Source of the DNA: Marivirga salinae
GTDB lineage: Bacteria > Bacteroidota > Bacteroidia > Cytophagales > Cyclobacteriaceae
Assembly: GCF_030503855.1 (NCBI RefSeq)
Contig: NZ_CP129971.1
Location: 1,991,501 to 2,055,500 of the forward strand
Direction: 5' to 3'
DNA: 64,000 nucleotides
The translations under genes were made by a program, and so were the position numbers. Below the pieces are notes generated by a model, which did not search any database, had not been told where the DNA came from, and saw only the letters and a program-made list of their open reading frames with translations. Every line of letters begins with the position of its first letter. Position 1 is the first letter of the stretch. Positions 26,897-35,536 of the stretch are shown in pieces.

Positions 26897-27895
26897 TTGA
26901 AAAAGAAGAATAGATTATCAATTGAAGAATATAAATCTGGTGTGCTATCAGGAGATAGAGTTGCACTTAGTAGGGCTATCACTTTGGTAGAGAGTACTTT
27001 GGATGAGGATAATGAGCTAGCAGCTCAATTAATAGATGAGTTATACCAATATACTGGTAATTCATTTAGGGTGGGAATTACAGGTGTTCCAGGTGTAGGA
27101 AAAAGCACTTTTATTGAGTCATTCGGCTCTCATATTCTTGCTGAAGGAAAAAAATTGGCAGTTTTAACAATTGATCCCTCAAGCCAAAAAACTGGAGGTA
27201 GCATTTTGGGGGATAAAACTCGGATGGAAAAACTTAGTCAATCTAAGAATGCTTTTATCCGCCCATCTCCATCTGGTGATGCCTTAGGAGGTGTAGCACA
27301 AAAAACAAGGGAAAGCATGTTACTTTGTGAAGCTGCTGGTTTTGAAGTGATTTTTGTTGAAACAGTAGGAGTGGGGCAATCAGAAACAGCTGTAAAAAAT
27401 ATGGTGGATTTTTTCCTTTTATTGATGTTGGCAGGTGCTGGTGATGAACTGCAAGGAATTAAAAAAGGTATAATGGAAATGGCTGATACCATTGCTATCA
27501 ATAAGGCAGATGGAAGTAATATAGAATCAGCTAAAAGAGCAAAAAAAGAATATCAAAATGCATTACATCTATTTCCTGCAAATGAAAATGGATGGATACC
27601 TGAAGTTAAAATATGTTCTGCTTTAGAGGATAATGGATTGTCAGATATTTGGCAACTATTAAAGGAGTTTCAATCTCAACAAAAAGAGTCTGGTTTTTTC
27701 GATCAAAACCGAAAGGAACAATCCGTCCATTGGATGCATCAAACCATTCATCATTTTTTGAAGAGAAACTTCTACAAAAGTCCAGAAATTAAAGAGAATT
27801 TGCTGAAATTTGAAGATGCTGTGAGAAAAGGAGATAAGCACTCCGTTCAAGCGGCTAGAATTTTATTACAGAACTATTTTAATAAACTATCATGA
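26897..27895 (+). CDS. meaB: Methylmalonyl-CoA mutase-associated GTPase MeaB
   Basis: MeaB is the G3E-family GTPase that protects and reloads B12-dependent methylmalonyl-CoA mutase. The P loop is GVPGVGKST (63-71). The segments TIDPSSQKTGGSILGDKTRM, VETVGVGQSE and INKAD are standard. The likely start is a TTG. A 9-codon frame beginning with ATG at 26884 (MEDQLEKEE then stop) overlaps it out of frame. Length 332 is normal. The mutase genes are not in the window. The gene overlaps the next by ATGA. Its nearness to the B12-riboswitch operon fits a cobalamin theme. Confidence 0.93.
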   Translation: MKKKNRLSIEEYKSGVLSGDRVALSRAITLVESTLDEDNELAAQLIDELYQYTGNSFRVGITGVPGVGKSTFIESFGSHILAEGKKLAVLTIDPSSQKTGGSILGDKTRMEKLSQSKNAFIRPSPSGDALGGVAQKTRESMLLCEAAGFEVIFVETVGVGQSETAVKNMVDFFLLLMLAGAGDELQGIKKGIMEMADTIAINKADGSNIESAKRAKKEYQNALHLFPANENGWIPEVKICSALEDNGLSDIWQLLKEFQSQQKESGFFDQNRKEQSVHWMHQTIHHFLKRNFYKSPEIKENLLKFEDAVRKGDKHSVQAARILLQNYFNKLS

Positions 27896-29868
27896 CAAAA
27901 ATATTTACCTTATTTGCTGTTTTAATATCAGTGAATTTAATTGCTCAGACACCTTGCGAAAATGGCGAGGTAGATGGATATCCATGTAATCAAGTAGATT
28001 TTTATGCTAACTTAAACAATTCAGCGCTCTCTGGTACCTCTGGTGTTGGGTCTAATGATATTTGGGGATGGACTGACCCGGAAACCAATACGGAATATGT
28101 GATAATTGGACAAGACAATGGGACTGTATTTGTTGATATTAGTAATCCTTCTTCACCTGTTGTAATTGGAAGGCTTCCTAGCCACACTGGAAACTCTAGT
28201 TCTTGGCGAGATATAAAAGTTTATGATAATCATGCATTTATAGTAGCAGATAATAATTCAGGACATGGTATGCAGGTTTTTGATTTAACCCGGTTAAGAG
28301 ATGCAGGGAGTTCAATAGTGACCTTTGACAATGACGCACATTACGATGGTGTGTCTAGCGCACATAATGTAGTCATAAATGAAGAAACAGGTTTTGCATA
28401 CATAGTGGGTGCTAGAGGAGCTGGAAATGAATGCGGACAAGGTGGCTTGCATATTGTGAATATTCAAGACCCTAAAAACCCAGTTTTTACGGGTTGTTTC
28501 GATGCCGATGGTTATACTCACGATGCACAATGTGTGATTTATAATGGCCCTGATTCTGATTATCAAGGTCAAGAGATATGTTTTAATGCAAATGAAAACA
28601 CTGTTACCATTGCTAATGTTGATGATAAAAACAATACTTCTTTAATTGCGAAGGAAGGATATCCACAGTCTGCCTATTCTCATCAAGGTTGGCTTACAGA
28701 AGACCATAAATATTTCATATCAGGTGATGAATTGGATGAAGGAAATTCAGTTTATAGAACGCGTACATTAGTTTGGGATGTAAGAGATTTAGATAATCCT
28801 GTTTTACTGACCCAATATTATTCTGAAAGGGTAGCCATTGACCATAATCTTTATACAAAAGATGATATGGTATTCCAATCTAACTATACGAATGGATTGG
28901 TTATTTTGGATTCAAAAAAGGTGGAAAATGGAAATTTGAGAGAAATAGCCTTTTTTGATACTTTTCCTCAAGGAAACAATACCGGATTTAATGGGTCATG
29001 GAGTAATTACCCTTTCTTTGAAAGTGGAATAATTGCAGTTAGCGACATTAGTAATGGTCTATTTTTATTACAGCCTAATATAAAGGATATCATTACCGAA
29101 CATCCAAATTTTACTGAATGCGGATCAGGCCAAAAAGTAATAAATGTAAGTGTTGATGCGCAATATGAAGTGGATAACTTTCAGTGGCAAATAATCACGG
29201 AAAATATCCCAAGTGATTTACAAGAAGGAGATAATTTTTCGGGTATAAACACATCTGAATTAACCATAAACTCAATCACTGAAGATATTGTAAATTCTAA
29301 ATTCAGATGTAAAGTTCAGCTTTCAACTGGTGAAATTGCTTATAGTTATCCTTCAAGCCAACCCTCTGGTTTGCCTGAACCTTCTTTTACTTTTAATAGA
29401 TCTGGTGATTTAACGGTAAGTTTCACTAATAAATCTATTAATGCGGATAGTGTTGTATGGGATTTTGGTGATGGTAGTGATTTTTCAAATGAAGAAAACC
29501 CTGTTCACATTTATAATGAATTAAAAGAATATACAGTGACACTTACGGGCTTTAATTTCTGTGGTGAGCAGACTATTTCGGAAAATCTTGGTGCTTCAGT
29601 ATTGAACAATAGACAAGAATTAGGAAAGGATGTTAATATTTACCCTAATCCGGTAAAGGATATATTGAAAATTAAACAGAGTGAAAATTCTAACTTATTA
29701 AGTTTTAGAGTTTTAAATATTTCCGGTCATACTGTTTATGAATCAGGAAAACAGTCAGCAATCATAGCTGATAATATAAATACAGCTGAGTGGAAATCTG
29801 GAATGTATTTAGTTTTATTAACCTTTGAGGATGGTGGTAGAATAGTGAAAAAAATCATCAAGGAATAA
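27892..29868 (+). CDS. Choice-of-anchor B family secreted protein with PKD domain and type IX sorting tail
   Basis: A signal peptide (about 1-20) precedes a region of LVIVD-type repeats (GTVFVDISNPSSPVVIGRLP, GGLHIVNIQDPKNPVFTG, TRTLVWDVRDLDNPVLL). These form a beta-propeller typical of TIGR04312. An Ig-like part and a PKD domain (VVWDFGDGSDFSNEENPVHI) follow. The last 75 residues, from VNIYPNPVKDILK to GRIVKKIIKE, are a type A sorting domain of the type IX secretion system. The mature protein should be released or anchored on the cell surface. Its ATG overlaps the meaB stop, though a functional link is not evident. Confidence 0.88.
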   Translation: MTKIFTLFAVLISVNLIAQTPCENGEVDGYPCNQVDFYANLNNSALSGTSGVGSNDIWGWTDPETNTEYVIIGQDNGTVFVDISNPSSPVVIGRLPSHTGNSSSWRDIKVYDNHAFIVADNNSGHGMQVFDLTRLRDAGSSIVTFDNDAHYDGVSSAHNVVINEETGFAYIVGARGAGNECGQGGLHIVNIQDPKNPVFTGCFDADGYTHDAQCVIYNGPDSDYQGQEICFNANENTVTIANVDDKNNTSLIAKEGYPQSAYSHQGWLTEDHKYFISGDELDEGNSVYRTRTLVWDVRDLDNPVLLTQYYSERVAIDHNLYTKDDMVFQSNYTNGLVILDSKKVENGNLREIAFFDTFPQGNNTGFNGSWSNYPFFESGIIAVSDISNGLFLLQPNIKDIITEHPNFTECGSGQKVINVSVDAQYEVDNFQWQIITENIPSDLQEGDNFSGINTSELTINSITEDIVNSKFRCKVQLSTGEIAYSYPSSQPSGLPEPSFTFNRSGDLTVSFTNKSINADSVVWDFGDGSDFSNEENPVHIYNELKEYTVTLTGFNFCGEQTISENLGASVLNNRQELGKDVNIYPNPVKDILKIKQSENSNLLSFRVLNISGHTVYESGKQSAIIADNINTAEWKSGMYLVLLTFEDGGRIVKKIIKE

Positions 29869-29923
29869 ATTATAGATATCTATTTATCATGGAGGTGAAA
29901 AGAGAATTTTAATACTGTATGGA

Positions 29924-30631
29924 TTATTCGAATTCAGCAAAATAAAATTCGCTTTTCACCTTTTTTATTCCCTCATTTTCTTCAATCTGATATTCATAAA
30001 AGTGCGATTGAATTGATTTTAAATTGATTTTGACTGCATTCTTGAACAGAGGGCCATCATACACAAATGTGTGGAATTCTCCATTTTCTCCGCAAGGGTC
30101 AACATCTTTCGGTAATTGAATGAGGGTATCTTGAGTGATGGTTTTACCTATTATTTCCTTGTTTAATTTAGAAGCATCACCAGCACAAATTTTAGTTTGA
30201 AAGCCTAAATCTAAAAATTCATTGATCACATTCTTTGTATCTTTTTTCCACAGAGGAAACAAGCATTTTATATCTACTTCGGCCATTTTTTCTTCTCTGT
30301 ATTTTTTCAAATCCTCAAGAAAAATATCACCAAAAGCAATGTTGCCAATATTTTTTGACTTACAATAATCAGCATATTCTCTCATGACTTGCTCATATGA
30401 TTTATTGCTTTTACTAGATGGTAAATAACTGATCTTAAGTGGGAGGTTCAAAGAACTTGCTTGAGCTTCAATCAATTCTTTTTTGATCCCGTGCATGCCC
30501 ACTCTATTAGTGTCTTCTCCAATTACTGTATGCAAGTGGTCTATTTCATATTCATTTGATTGGGTTAAATAATGCAATGCCAAACATGCATCCTTACCTC
30601 CACTCCAGCTTAAAGCAATTTTCTTCCTCAT
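29924..30631 (-). CDS. DUF71/COG2102 (Dph6-like) ATP pyrophosphatase
   Basis: This N-type ATP pyrophosphatase has the PP-loop SGGKDA at residues 10-15 and the family segments AFGDIFLEDLKKYREE and GENGEFHTFVYDGP. In eukaryotes and archaea the family makes diphthamide (Dph6). Bacteria have no diphthamide. Comparative genomics of DUF71/COG2102 proposed that a bacterial subgroup acts in B12 salvage. Its place here as last gene of a cobalamin-riboswitch operon behind btuB-like and btuG-like genes matches that subgroup. It lies 3 bases after the DUF3667 gene. The exact reaction is unproven. Confidence 0.85.
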   Translation of the reverse strand: MRKKIALSWSGGKDACLALHYLTQSNEYEIDHLHTVIGEDTNRVGMHGIKKELIEAQASSLNLPLKISYLPSSKSNKSYEQVMREYADYCKSKNIGNIAFGDIFLEDLKKYREEKMAEVDIKCLFPLWKKDTKNVINEFLDLGFQTKICAGDASKLNKEIIGKTITQDTLIQLPKDVDPCGENGEFHTFVYDGPLFKNAVKINLKSIQSHFYEYQIEENEGIKKVKSEFYFAEFE

Positions 30632-30634
30632 TTA

Positions 30635-31618
30635 TTATATCGTTAAAAATGAAATATAGAGCTCAAAAGCAAACCCAAATAGTAAGAGTATAAAATAGAA
30701 AAATCCTAAAATGAAAAATTTAAAAACAGATTTTGCCCAACTGTTTTGATAAAGTCTTTTTATTGAAAAAAGTGTATAGAGGCTCACCCAAATAAAACTT
30801 ATAAAGACTATCCAACCTTCAGCTTTAGAGAAAACACTAATTAATAAAATGGCCAATCCATAAATAAAATAGGCAAATGCATGAAGGTGCAATCCATGGA
30901 TCAGATGTTCCATAAAATACCTTTTCTTCATAAATAAGAGATAAAGTATAAAAGCAAAAATTGGGAGAAAGAAAAACATCATCAAAGGCAGATTTCTAAT
31001 GGCCTGATAAGTAAACATAGAAGAATTTAGTAAAAATGACCTTTTATACTTTGCTGGAATACCTTCGATATTTCCACCTACTTTATTTAGGTTCGCTTCG
31101 AATTCCTCATCACTCAAAGTTTCATCTTCAGCCCAATATTTTAGGGTAGCCCATTTATTAATTGAATCTTCCTTTTTCGCTACTTTATTCTGTTCTGCCT
31201 TTATAATCAGTTGTTGAACTTTAGCACTGTCGAGTTCTTCAACTTTTAGAGAATCCATCATAGGTTTTTGATTGACAATAGATCTTAAAACTGAGTCAGT
31301 CAAATCTTTAGGAACGGTAAGACTAATCATAAAAAAATAGAAAAGGGAAAAAATTAAATACAACCTAATGGGGTTGATGTATCGCCTTCTTTTCCCTTCA
31401 TTAAAAGCCTTGGTAAGCTTTCCTGGCCTGAAAATGAAGGGGTTTAAGGTTTTGAATAAGATTGTATCAAAACTCAGATAATTAGAAAAGAAGTCTTTCA
31501 AAAATGCACCTAAAGCTAGTTTTTTATCGGAATTTTCTTGCCCGCAATTAGAACAAAAGTTTTGGTCAGTTTCTAATTGCTCACCGCAATTAAGACATTT
31601 TTGCAATTTTTCTTTCAA
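30635..31618 (-). CDS. DUF3667 membrane protein with N-terminal zinc ribbon
   Basis: The N terminus is a CxxC...CxxC zinc ribbon (C8, C11, C22, C25). The DUF3667 signature follows with FFSNYLSFDTILFKTLNPFI and RRRYINPIRLYLIFSLFYFF. About five membrane helices are visible (100-118, 212-232, 240-262, 265-285, 300-323), with a charged soluble loop between about 120 and 200. The family is widespread in Bacteroidota and uncharacterised. Within this operon it sits between the DUF5522 gene and the DUF71 gene, so a B12-linked membrane role is possible but inferred only from position. Confidence 0.8.
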   Translation of the reverse strand: MKEKLQKCLNCGEQLETDQNFCSNCGQENSDKKLALGAFLKDFFSNYLSFDTILFKTLNPFIFRPGKLTKAFNEGKRRRYINPIRLYLIFSLFYFFMISLTVPKDLTDSVLRSIVNQKPMMDSLKVEELDSAKVQQLIIKAEQNKVAKKEDSINKWATLKYWAEDETLSDEEFEANLNKVGGNIEGIPAKYKRSFLLNSSMFTYQAIRNLPLMMFFFLPIFAFILYLLFMKKRYFMEHLIHGLHLHAFAYFIYGLAILLISVFSKAEGWIVFISFIWVSLYTLFSIKRLYQNSWAKSVFKFFILGFFYFILLLFGFAFELYISFLTI

Positions 31619-31671
31619 TTTTTCTTTCAGTTAGCTTATCACGAAAGTAAAAAATAAAATGAAACTTTGTG

Positions 31672-31830
31672 TTATTTTTTTGCTTTCACATTTTTATACT
31701 GGAAGGGGCAATGTCTGCATTTATTTCCACAGCAATAACCTCTTTTTAAATGATATTTTTCAGTGAAAACGAAAAAGCCATTTTCCATATAAAAATCATC
31801 GTTCTCTATTTTTAAATTTTTTGCACTCAT
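31672..31830 (-). CDS. DUF5522-type small cysteine motif protein, 52 residues
   Basis: This gene was found by reading the gap between its neighbours. The protein has GYCCGNKCRHCPF (C33, C34, C38, C41) after a short FVFTEKYHLKRG segment, the pattern of the DUF5522 family. The clustered cysteines suggest zinc or iron-sulfur binding. Its ATG overlaps the thioesterase stop as ATGA, strong evidence of translational coupling. Its function is unknown. Confidence 0.85.
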   Translation of the reverse strand: MSAKNLKIENDDFYMENGFFVFTEKYHLKRGYCCGNKCRHCPFQYKNVKAKK

Positions 31831-32216
31831 GTAATTAAAATTGGTTTCTTATTTTCATCTATAGCTACCATAGTAAAACAGCCTGAAATGGATTTTTCTC
31901 TGTGGTTGGAATACATTTCTTCTGTAAAAACATCCACTCTAACCTCTAAACTGGTATTACCTACTTTTTCTATTTGACCAACTAATTCCACTATGGTTCC
32001 AGCAGGAATTGCTTTATTGAAGTCAATTTTATCACTGCTAACCGTCACCATTTTCTGTCTTGAATAACGGGTGGCCGTAATAAAAGCCACCTCGTCCATC
32101 CATTGAAGGGCAGTTCCTCCAAATAGCGTATCATAATGATTAGTCGTATTTGGAAAAACTGCCTTGGTTACTTTTGTAATGGCGTTATCTGCCTTATTTC
32201 CTTTAGTTACAATCAT
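31827..32216 (-). CDS. Acyl-CoA thioesterase, hot-dog fold (YciA-like)
   Basis: This 129-residue single hot-dog domain hydrolyses acyl-CoA thioesters. Typical segments are NHYDTLFGGTALQWMDEVAF, with the catalytic Asp, and VTVSSDKIDFNKAIPAG. It is coupled to its neighbours by ATGA overlaps at both ends: its ATG with the stop of the beta-propeller lipoprotein, and its stop with the DUF5522 start. Why a thioesterase sits in a B12 operon is unclear; cobalamin-dependent methylmalonyl-CoA metabolism is one possible link. Confidence 0.88.
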   Translation of the reverse strand: MIVTKGNKADNAITKVTKAVFPNTTNHYDTLFGGTALQWMDEVAFITATRYSRQKMVTVSSDKIDFNKAIPAGTIVELVGQIEKVGNTSLEVRVDVFTEEMYSNHREKSISGCFTMVAIDENKKPILIT

Positions 32217-33262
32217 CTATCTCTTTCGATGTTAAAAGAAAATTGAGTAGGGGCAATTCCAGACTCAAATGTATCCAGTAGTTCTCCTTCTGCATCATAG
32301 CGAATCACTAGGCCTTCACTCGAAAAATCTAGGGCGTCACCTAAGTAAAAATCTCCTGAAACTGGATCAACAGCGAAAGCATAAGGAGTTTGCATTTCAA
32401 CCTCAATTCCTGTTGAGCTAATACTATTATCTGAAATATTTAAAAATGAAATTTCACTACCCGAGTAAAAATAGATAGCACCTTCATGTGAGTCAATATC
32501 ACCTAATACTGAATTATCCAGTTCAATTTGATTTGCAATGCCTGTTAAAGATGCACTTAATTGTATCAAGTTTCCGCTAGTGCAAACCACCCAAACATTG
32601 CCGTTATCATCTTCTGTTATTTCTTTTGGGCTGCTTGGAACCTCAAGAGTTTCTTCTATTTGTAAGTTATCAAGATTGATAATAGATATTTCGCTAATGC
32701 TTCCATCAAAGGATGCGTGGCTTACAATAAGTTTGTTGTTTTTAATAAAAAGATGTTCAGGATATTCCTGAGTTTCAATACGGTCTACTAATTCATTTGT
32801 ACTTAAGTCTACAACAAATATTTCACTATTCGTTAACGCAAAATTTTCATTGTAAGGGCCCCAATTTGCAATAAAGGCTAAGCCATCCAATACAGCAATA
32901 TCCCTTGGTTTATCTAATTCAGGGAAACTGATTTTTGCTTCTGATTTTAAGTTTGAAGTCATTATATCAATGGAATTACTTCCGTTCAATACACTGTAGA
33001 TTCTGTCATTATTATTATCCACTAAAATATTTTGTTGAACATCTCCAATAAAGCTGCTGTTTTGACCTCTGTAAAGTGAAGCATTATAATCATAAGATTC
33101 AGGATCATAATTACCAATGGTTGCATTATTGCTTCCAAATGCCCCTTCATGATATACGTAAACTCCTGCTGTTTTGAGTTCTATATCCTCAGTGTCATCA
33201 CAAGCTGAGAAAATGAATAGTGCAACAATTAAGTTGATTAAAATTGAATAATTCTTTGTCAT
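32213..33262 (-). CDS. Surface beta-propeller lipoprotein, BtuG-like (YncE/DUF5074)
   Basis: A lipobox (FSAC, C21) is followed by acidic residues, consistent with outer-membrane surface export. The remaining 325 residues are seven or so repeats of a YncE-type beta-propeller (for example SNLKSEAKISFPELDKPRDI, NGNVWVVCTSGNLIQLSAS). In Bacteroides the lipoprotein BtuG, a propeller of this type encoded beside btuB, binds cobalamin very tightly and hands it to the receptor. The location here, 1 base after a btuB-like gene behind a cobalamin riboswitch, supports the same role. Direct sequence orthology to BtuG was not tested. Confidence 0.75.
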   Translation of the reverse strand: MTKNYSILINLIVALFIFSACDDTEDIELKTAGVYVYHEGAFGSNNATIGNYDPESYDYNASLYRGQNSSFIGDVQQNILVDNNNDRIYSVLNGSNSIDIMTSNLKSEAKISFPELDKPRDIAVLDGLAFIANWGPYNENFALTNSEIFVVDLSTNELVDRIETQEYPEHLFIKNNKLIVSHASFDGSISEISIINLDNLQIEETLEVPSSPKEITEDDNGNVWVVCTSGNLIQLSASLTGIANQIELDNSVLGDIDSHEGAIYFYSGSEISFLNISDNSISSTGIEVEMQTPYAFAVDPVSGDFYLGDALDFSSEGLVIRYDAEGELLDTFESGIAPTQFSFNIERDR

Positions 33263-33263
33263 G

Positions 33264-35150
33264 TTAATTAAATTTAAATTTTCGGGTTATACTGAGTTGA
33301 TAATTTCTACCAGGCATTGCATAGCCTGAGTAGAGGAAATATTCTGAGTTAAATAAATTCTTTGCTTTGACTGATAATTGCCAAGAAGTTGATTGCCAGT
33401 TCAATCCAAGATCGGATAATAAAAATGGCTGAAGGGAAAATAAATCTGAGTTATTATTGGTAGTGTAAACTTTTCCAGTCCATCGCTGGAAAATATCTAA
33501 TGAAAAATTCATCCAAGAAACGGAAGCAGATGCATTTGCTTTATGTAAAGGCGTATAGATTAATTGTTTGCCAACCTCATTAGTGTTCGTTTCACTTTCC
33601 AAAACTCTGGATTGCGTATAGCTATATTGCAAATCTAACTCAAACCATAATTCATTATAAATAGGGAAATGAATTCCTGCTGTTGTTTCAATCCCTTTTG
33701 CCAGTACTTTTTTTATGTTTCTAGGTCGCCATTGATTGTTTTCATCTGGTATCCACTGAATCCAATTATCCACCTCATTATGATAAGCGGTCACCGAAAA
33801 GTCTACTTTGGTTTTATCCCAATTATGATTTGAATGAATAGACGCTTCTTTATTCCATGCTGTTTCTGAATTCAGTTCCGGATTTCCGGCTTCGTTCCAG
33901 AACCGATCATTTAAAGTAGGAAGTCTGTAGTTGTAAGAAGTATTTAATTTAAGATCGAGTTGATGATTTTCAGTTCTGAATAGTTGATGTGAAATCCCCG
34001 CATACGGAGAAATTGGAATATTAACTTCTGGTACCAATTGTTGTCTCAAATGCACGGCATAATCAAAGTTCCTCCATATTTCTCCTTTAAATAAAGCACC
34101 TAAACTATAGCGTTGTTCAGTGGCACCACCGCCTGCGTAATTTTGATTTTTCGCATCAATATAATTGTATCGAGCTGATAATTTTAGCTGATGTTTAATG
34201 GAGATTTGATATTTATAGTCAGCGAAGCTTTCCCATCTATCTACTTTATAATAAGAAATAGCCTGGTTCAATCGATAATCCATTTCATCCATGAAGTAGC
34301 CAGTCCCAATAGTTAGACTGCTTTTTTCTCCCATTTTTTCAAAGTTAAGATGTGTCCTTAGGTTTTGATCTGTTTGCTCGTTTACATCTCTGGTAGATCC
34401 TATTGGAGGTTGAATTTCCCTGAAGTTGTCATTATACCAAATCGCTAATTTTATTTTTTCAGTATTTCTGATTTTATAGCCGATGCTTTGGTTTATCCCC
34501 CATCTTTTAAATCTTGCATTATCCTGTTTTTCACCAGTTTGTAAAATTTCAAAATCATTTTTGGCTTTTCCCCAATATAACTTAGTGTCATAAGCCCATT
34601 TGCCGTTACTGCCATTTGCATTTACATTACTATTTAACAATCCAAAACTACCGATTTGCTGCCCGATAGATAATCTATTTCCTTTTTTGAATGAAAGTGG
34701 ATTTTCCAATAAAACAGCACCACCAAATGCACCACTTCCTCCCATGCTGCTGCCACTTCCCGGAATGATGGATATTTCAGAAATGGCTTGAGAGGGTATT
34801 AAAGAAAAATCAGTTTGGCCTAGTGTGAAACTATTGATGTTGAAATTGTCCCAAAGCACTGCGGTTTGGCTGGCATTGGTGCCGCGGAAGGCTATGGTTG
34901 TGAGCATTCCATTTCCGTATTCCTTGAAATAAATACTGCTGTTCTGCTTTAAAATTTCGCTAATATTAGCGCCATCGTAGAAATTCAGTGTTTTGGCTTT
35001 GGGCAAAATAATAGTATTACCATGCAAAAATTGTTTTTCAAAATGGCCTTGCACAGACACTTCTTCTAACACAGGAATACTGTCCTGATGGTTTTGTGCC
35101 CATAGTTCATTGGAGAACCATAGCAATAAAAATAAAGCACCTAATCGCAT
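33264..35150 (-). CDS. btuB: TonB-dependent cobalamin receptor, BtuB-like
   Basis: The 628-residue protein has a signal peptide (LGALFLLLWFSNELWAQ), a plug domain (about 30-150, with IPVLEEVSVQGH near the TonB box position and GSGSSMGGSGAFGGAVLLEN) and a 22-stranded barrel ending in LSITRKFKF with a terminal aromatic. There is no carboxypeptidase-like N-terminal extension, so it resembles BtuB rather than SusC. The specificity call comes from the cobalamin riboswitch directly upstream. It is the first gene of a six-gene reverse-strand operon. Confidence 0.9.
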   Translation of the reverse strand: MRLGALFLLLWFSNELWAQNHQDSIPVLEEVSVQGHFEKQFLHGNTIILPKAKTLNFYDGANISEILKQNSSIYFKEYGNGMLTTIAFRGTNASQTAVLWDNFNINSFTLGQTDFSLIPSQAISEISIIPGSGSSMGGSGAFGGAVLLENPLSFKKGNRLSIGQQIGSFGLLNSNVNANGSNGKWAYDTKLYWGKAKNDFEILQTGEKQDNARFKRWGINQSIGYKIRNTEKIKLAIWYNDNFREIQPPIGSTRDVNEQTDQNLRTHLNFEKMGEKSSLTIGTGYFMDEMDYRLNQAISYYKVDRWESFADYKYQISIKHQLKLSARYNYIDAKNQNYAGGGATEQRYSLGALFKGEIWRNFDYAVHLRQQLVPEVNIPISPYAGISHQLFRTENHQLDLKLNTSYNYRLPTLNDRFWNEAGNPELNSETAWNKEASIHSNHNWDKTKVDFSVTAYHNEVDNWIQWIPDENNQWRPRNIKKVLAKGIETTAGIHFPIYNELWFELDLQYSYTQSRVLESETNTNEVGKQLIYTPLHKANASASVSWMNFSLDIFQRWTGKVYTTNNNSDLFSLQPFLLSDLGLNWQSTSWQLSVKAKNLFNSEYFLYSGYAMPGRNYQLSITRKFKFN

Positions 35151-35253
35151 AAAATTGAGTTTAATGCGACCACGGTCAAAATCAGATGTAAAAAAGTTAG
35201 CTTATAGCTTTCGTACATTCCTGACCTTTCACCCGAAAGTCGAAAATAGTTAT

Positions 35254-35421
35254 GAGCTATGGCAGGTCTCCTGACTCGTCCGTTGAAGTTGCGGCCTTCC
35301 CATCAGCCGAAAGGCTAACAGTGGCAAGGGTAGTGCACTTCAATTAAAAATGGACTTACAGTTGCGGGGACAGTTTCGGAATATTGGTCTCAAAAATTAA
35401 AACCAAGCACCGAATTCCCTT
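35254..35421 (-). promoter_or_regulatory. Cobalamin riboswitch
   Basis: On the reverse strand the conserved blocks appear in order: a GAATTCGGTGC stem with its return strand ATTCCGAAACTG, then CCCCGCAACTGTAAG, GCCACTG, GGGAAGGC and the B12-box-like end GACGAGTCAGGAGACCTGCC. Together they define the adenosylcobalamin aptamer. A hairpin (GACTTTC/GAAAGGTC, about 35222-35243) downstream may be part of the expression platform. It stands about 100 bases before the btuB-like gene and should repress the operon when B12 is plentiful. Confidence 0.93.
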
Positions 35422-35536
35422 TTAATTCTGAAGGAATGAAATCCAACAGAAACCATAATTCTTCAACAAATGTAGGGGAATGAAATCTGAAATCAAATTT
35501 TAATTCTTTAACTTTATTAATTAAAATGTTTGCGCA

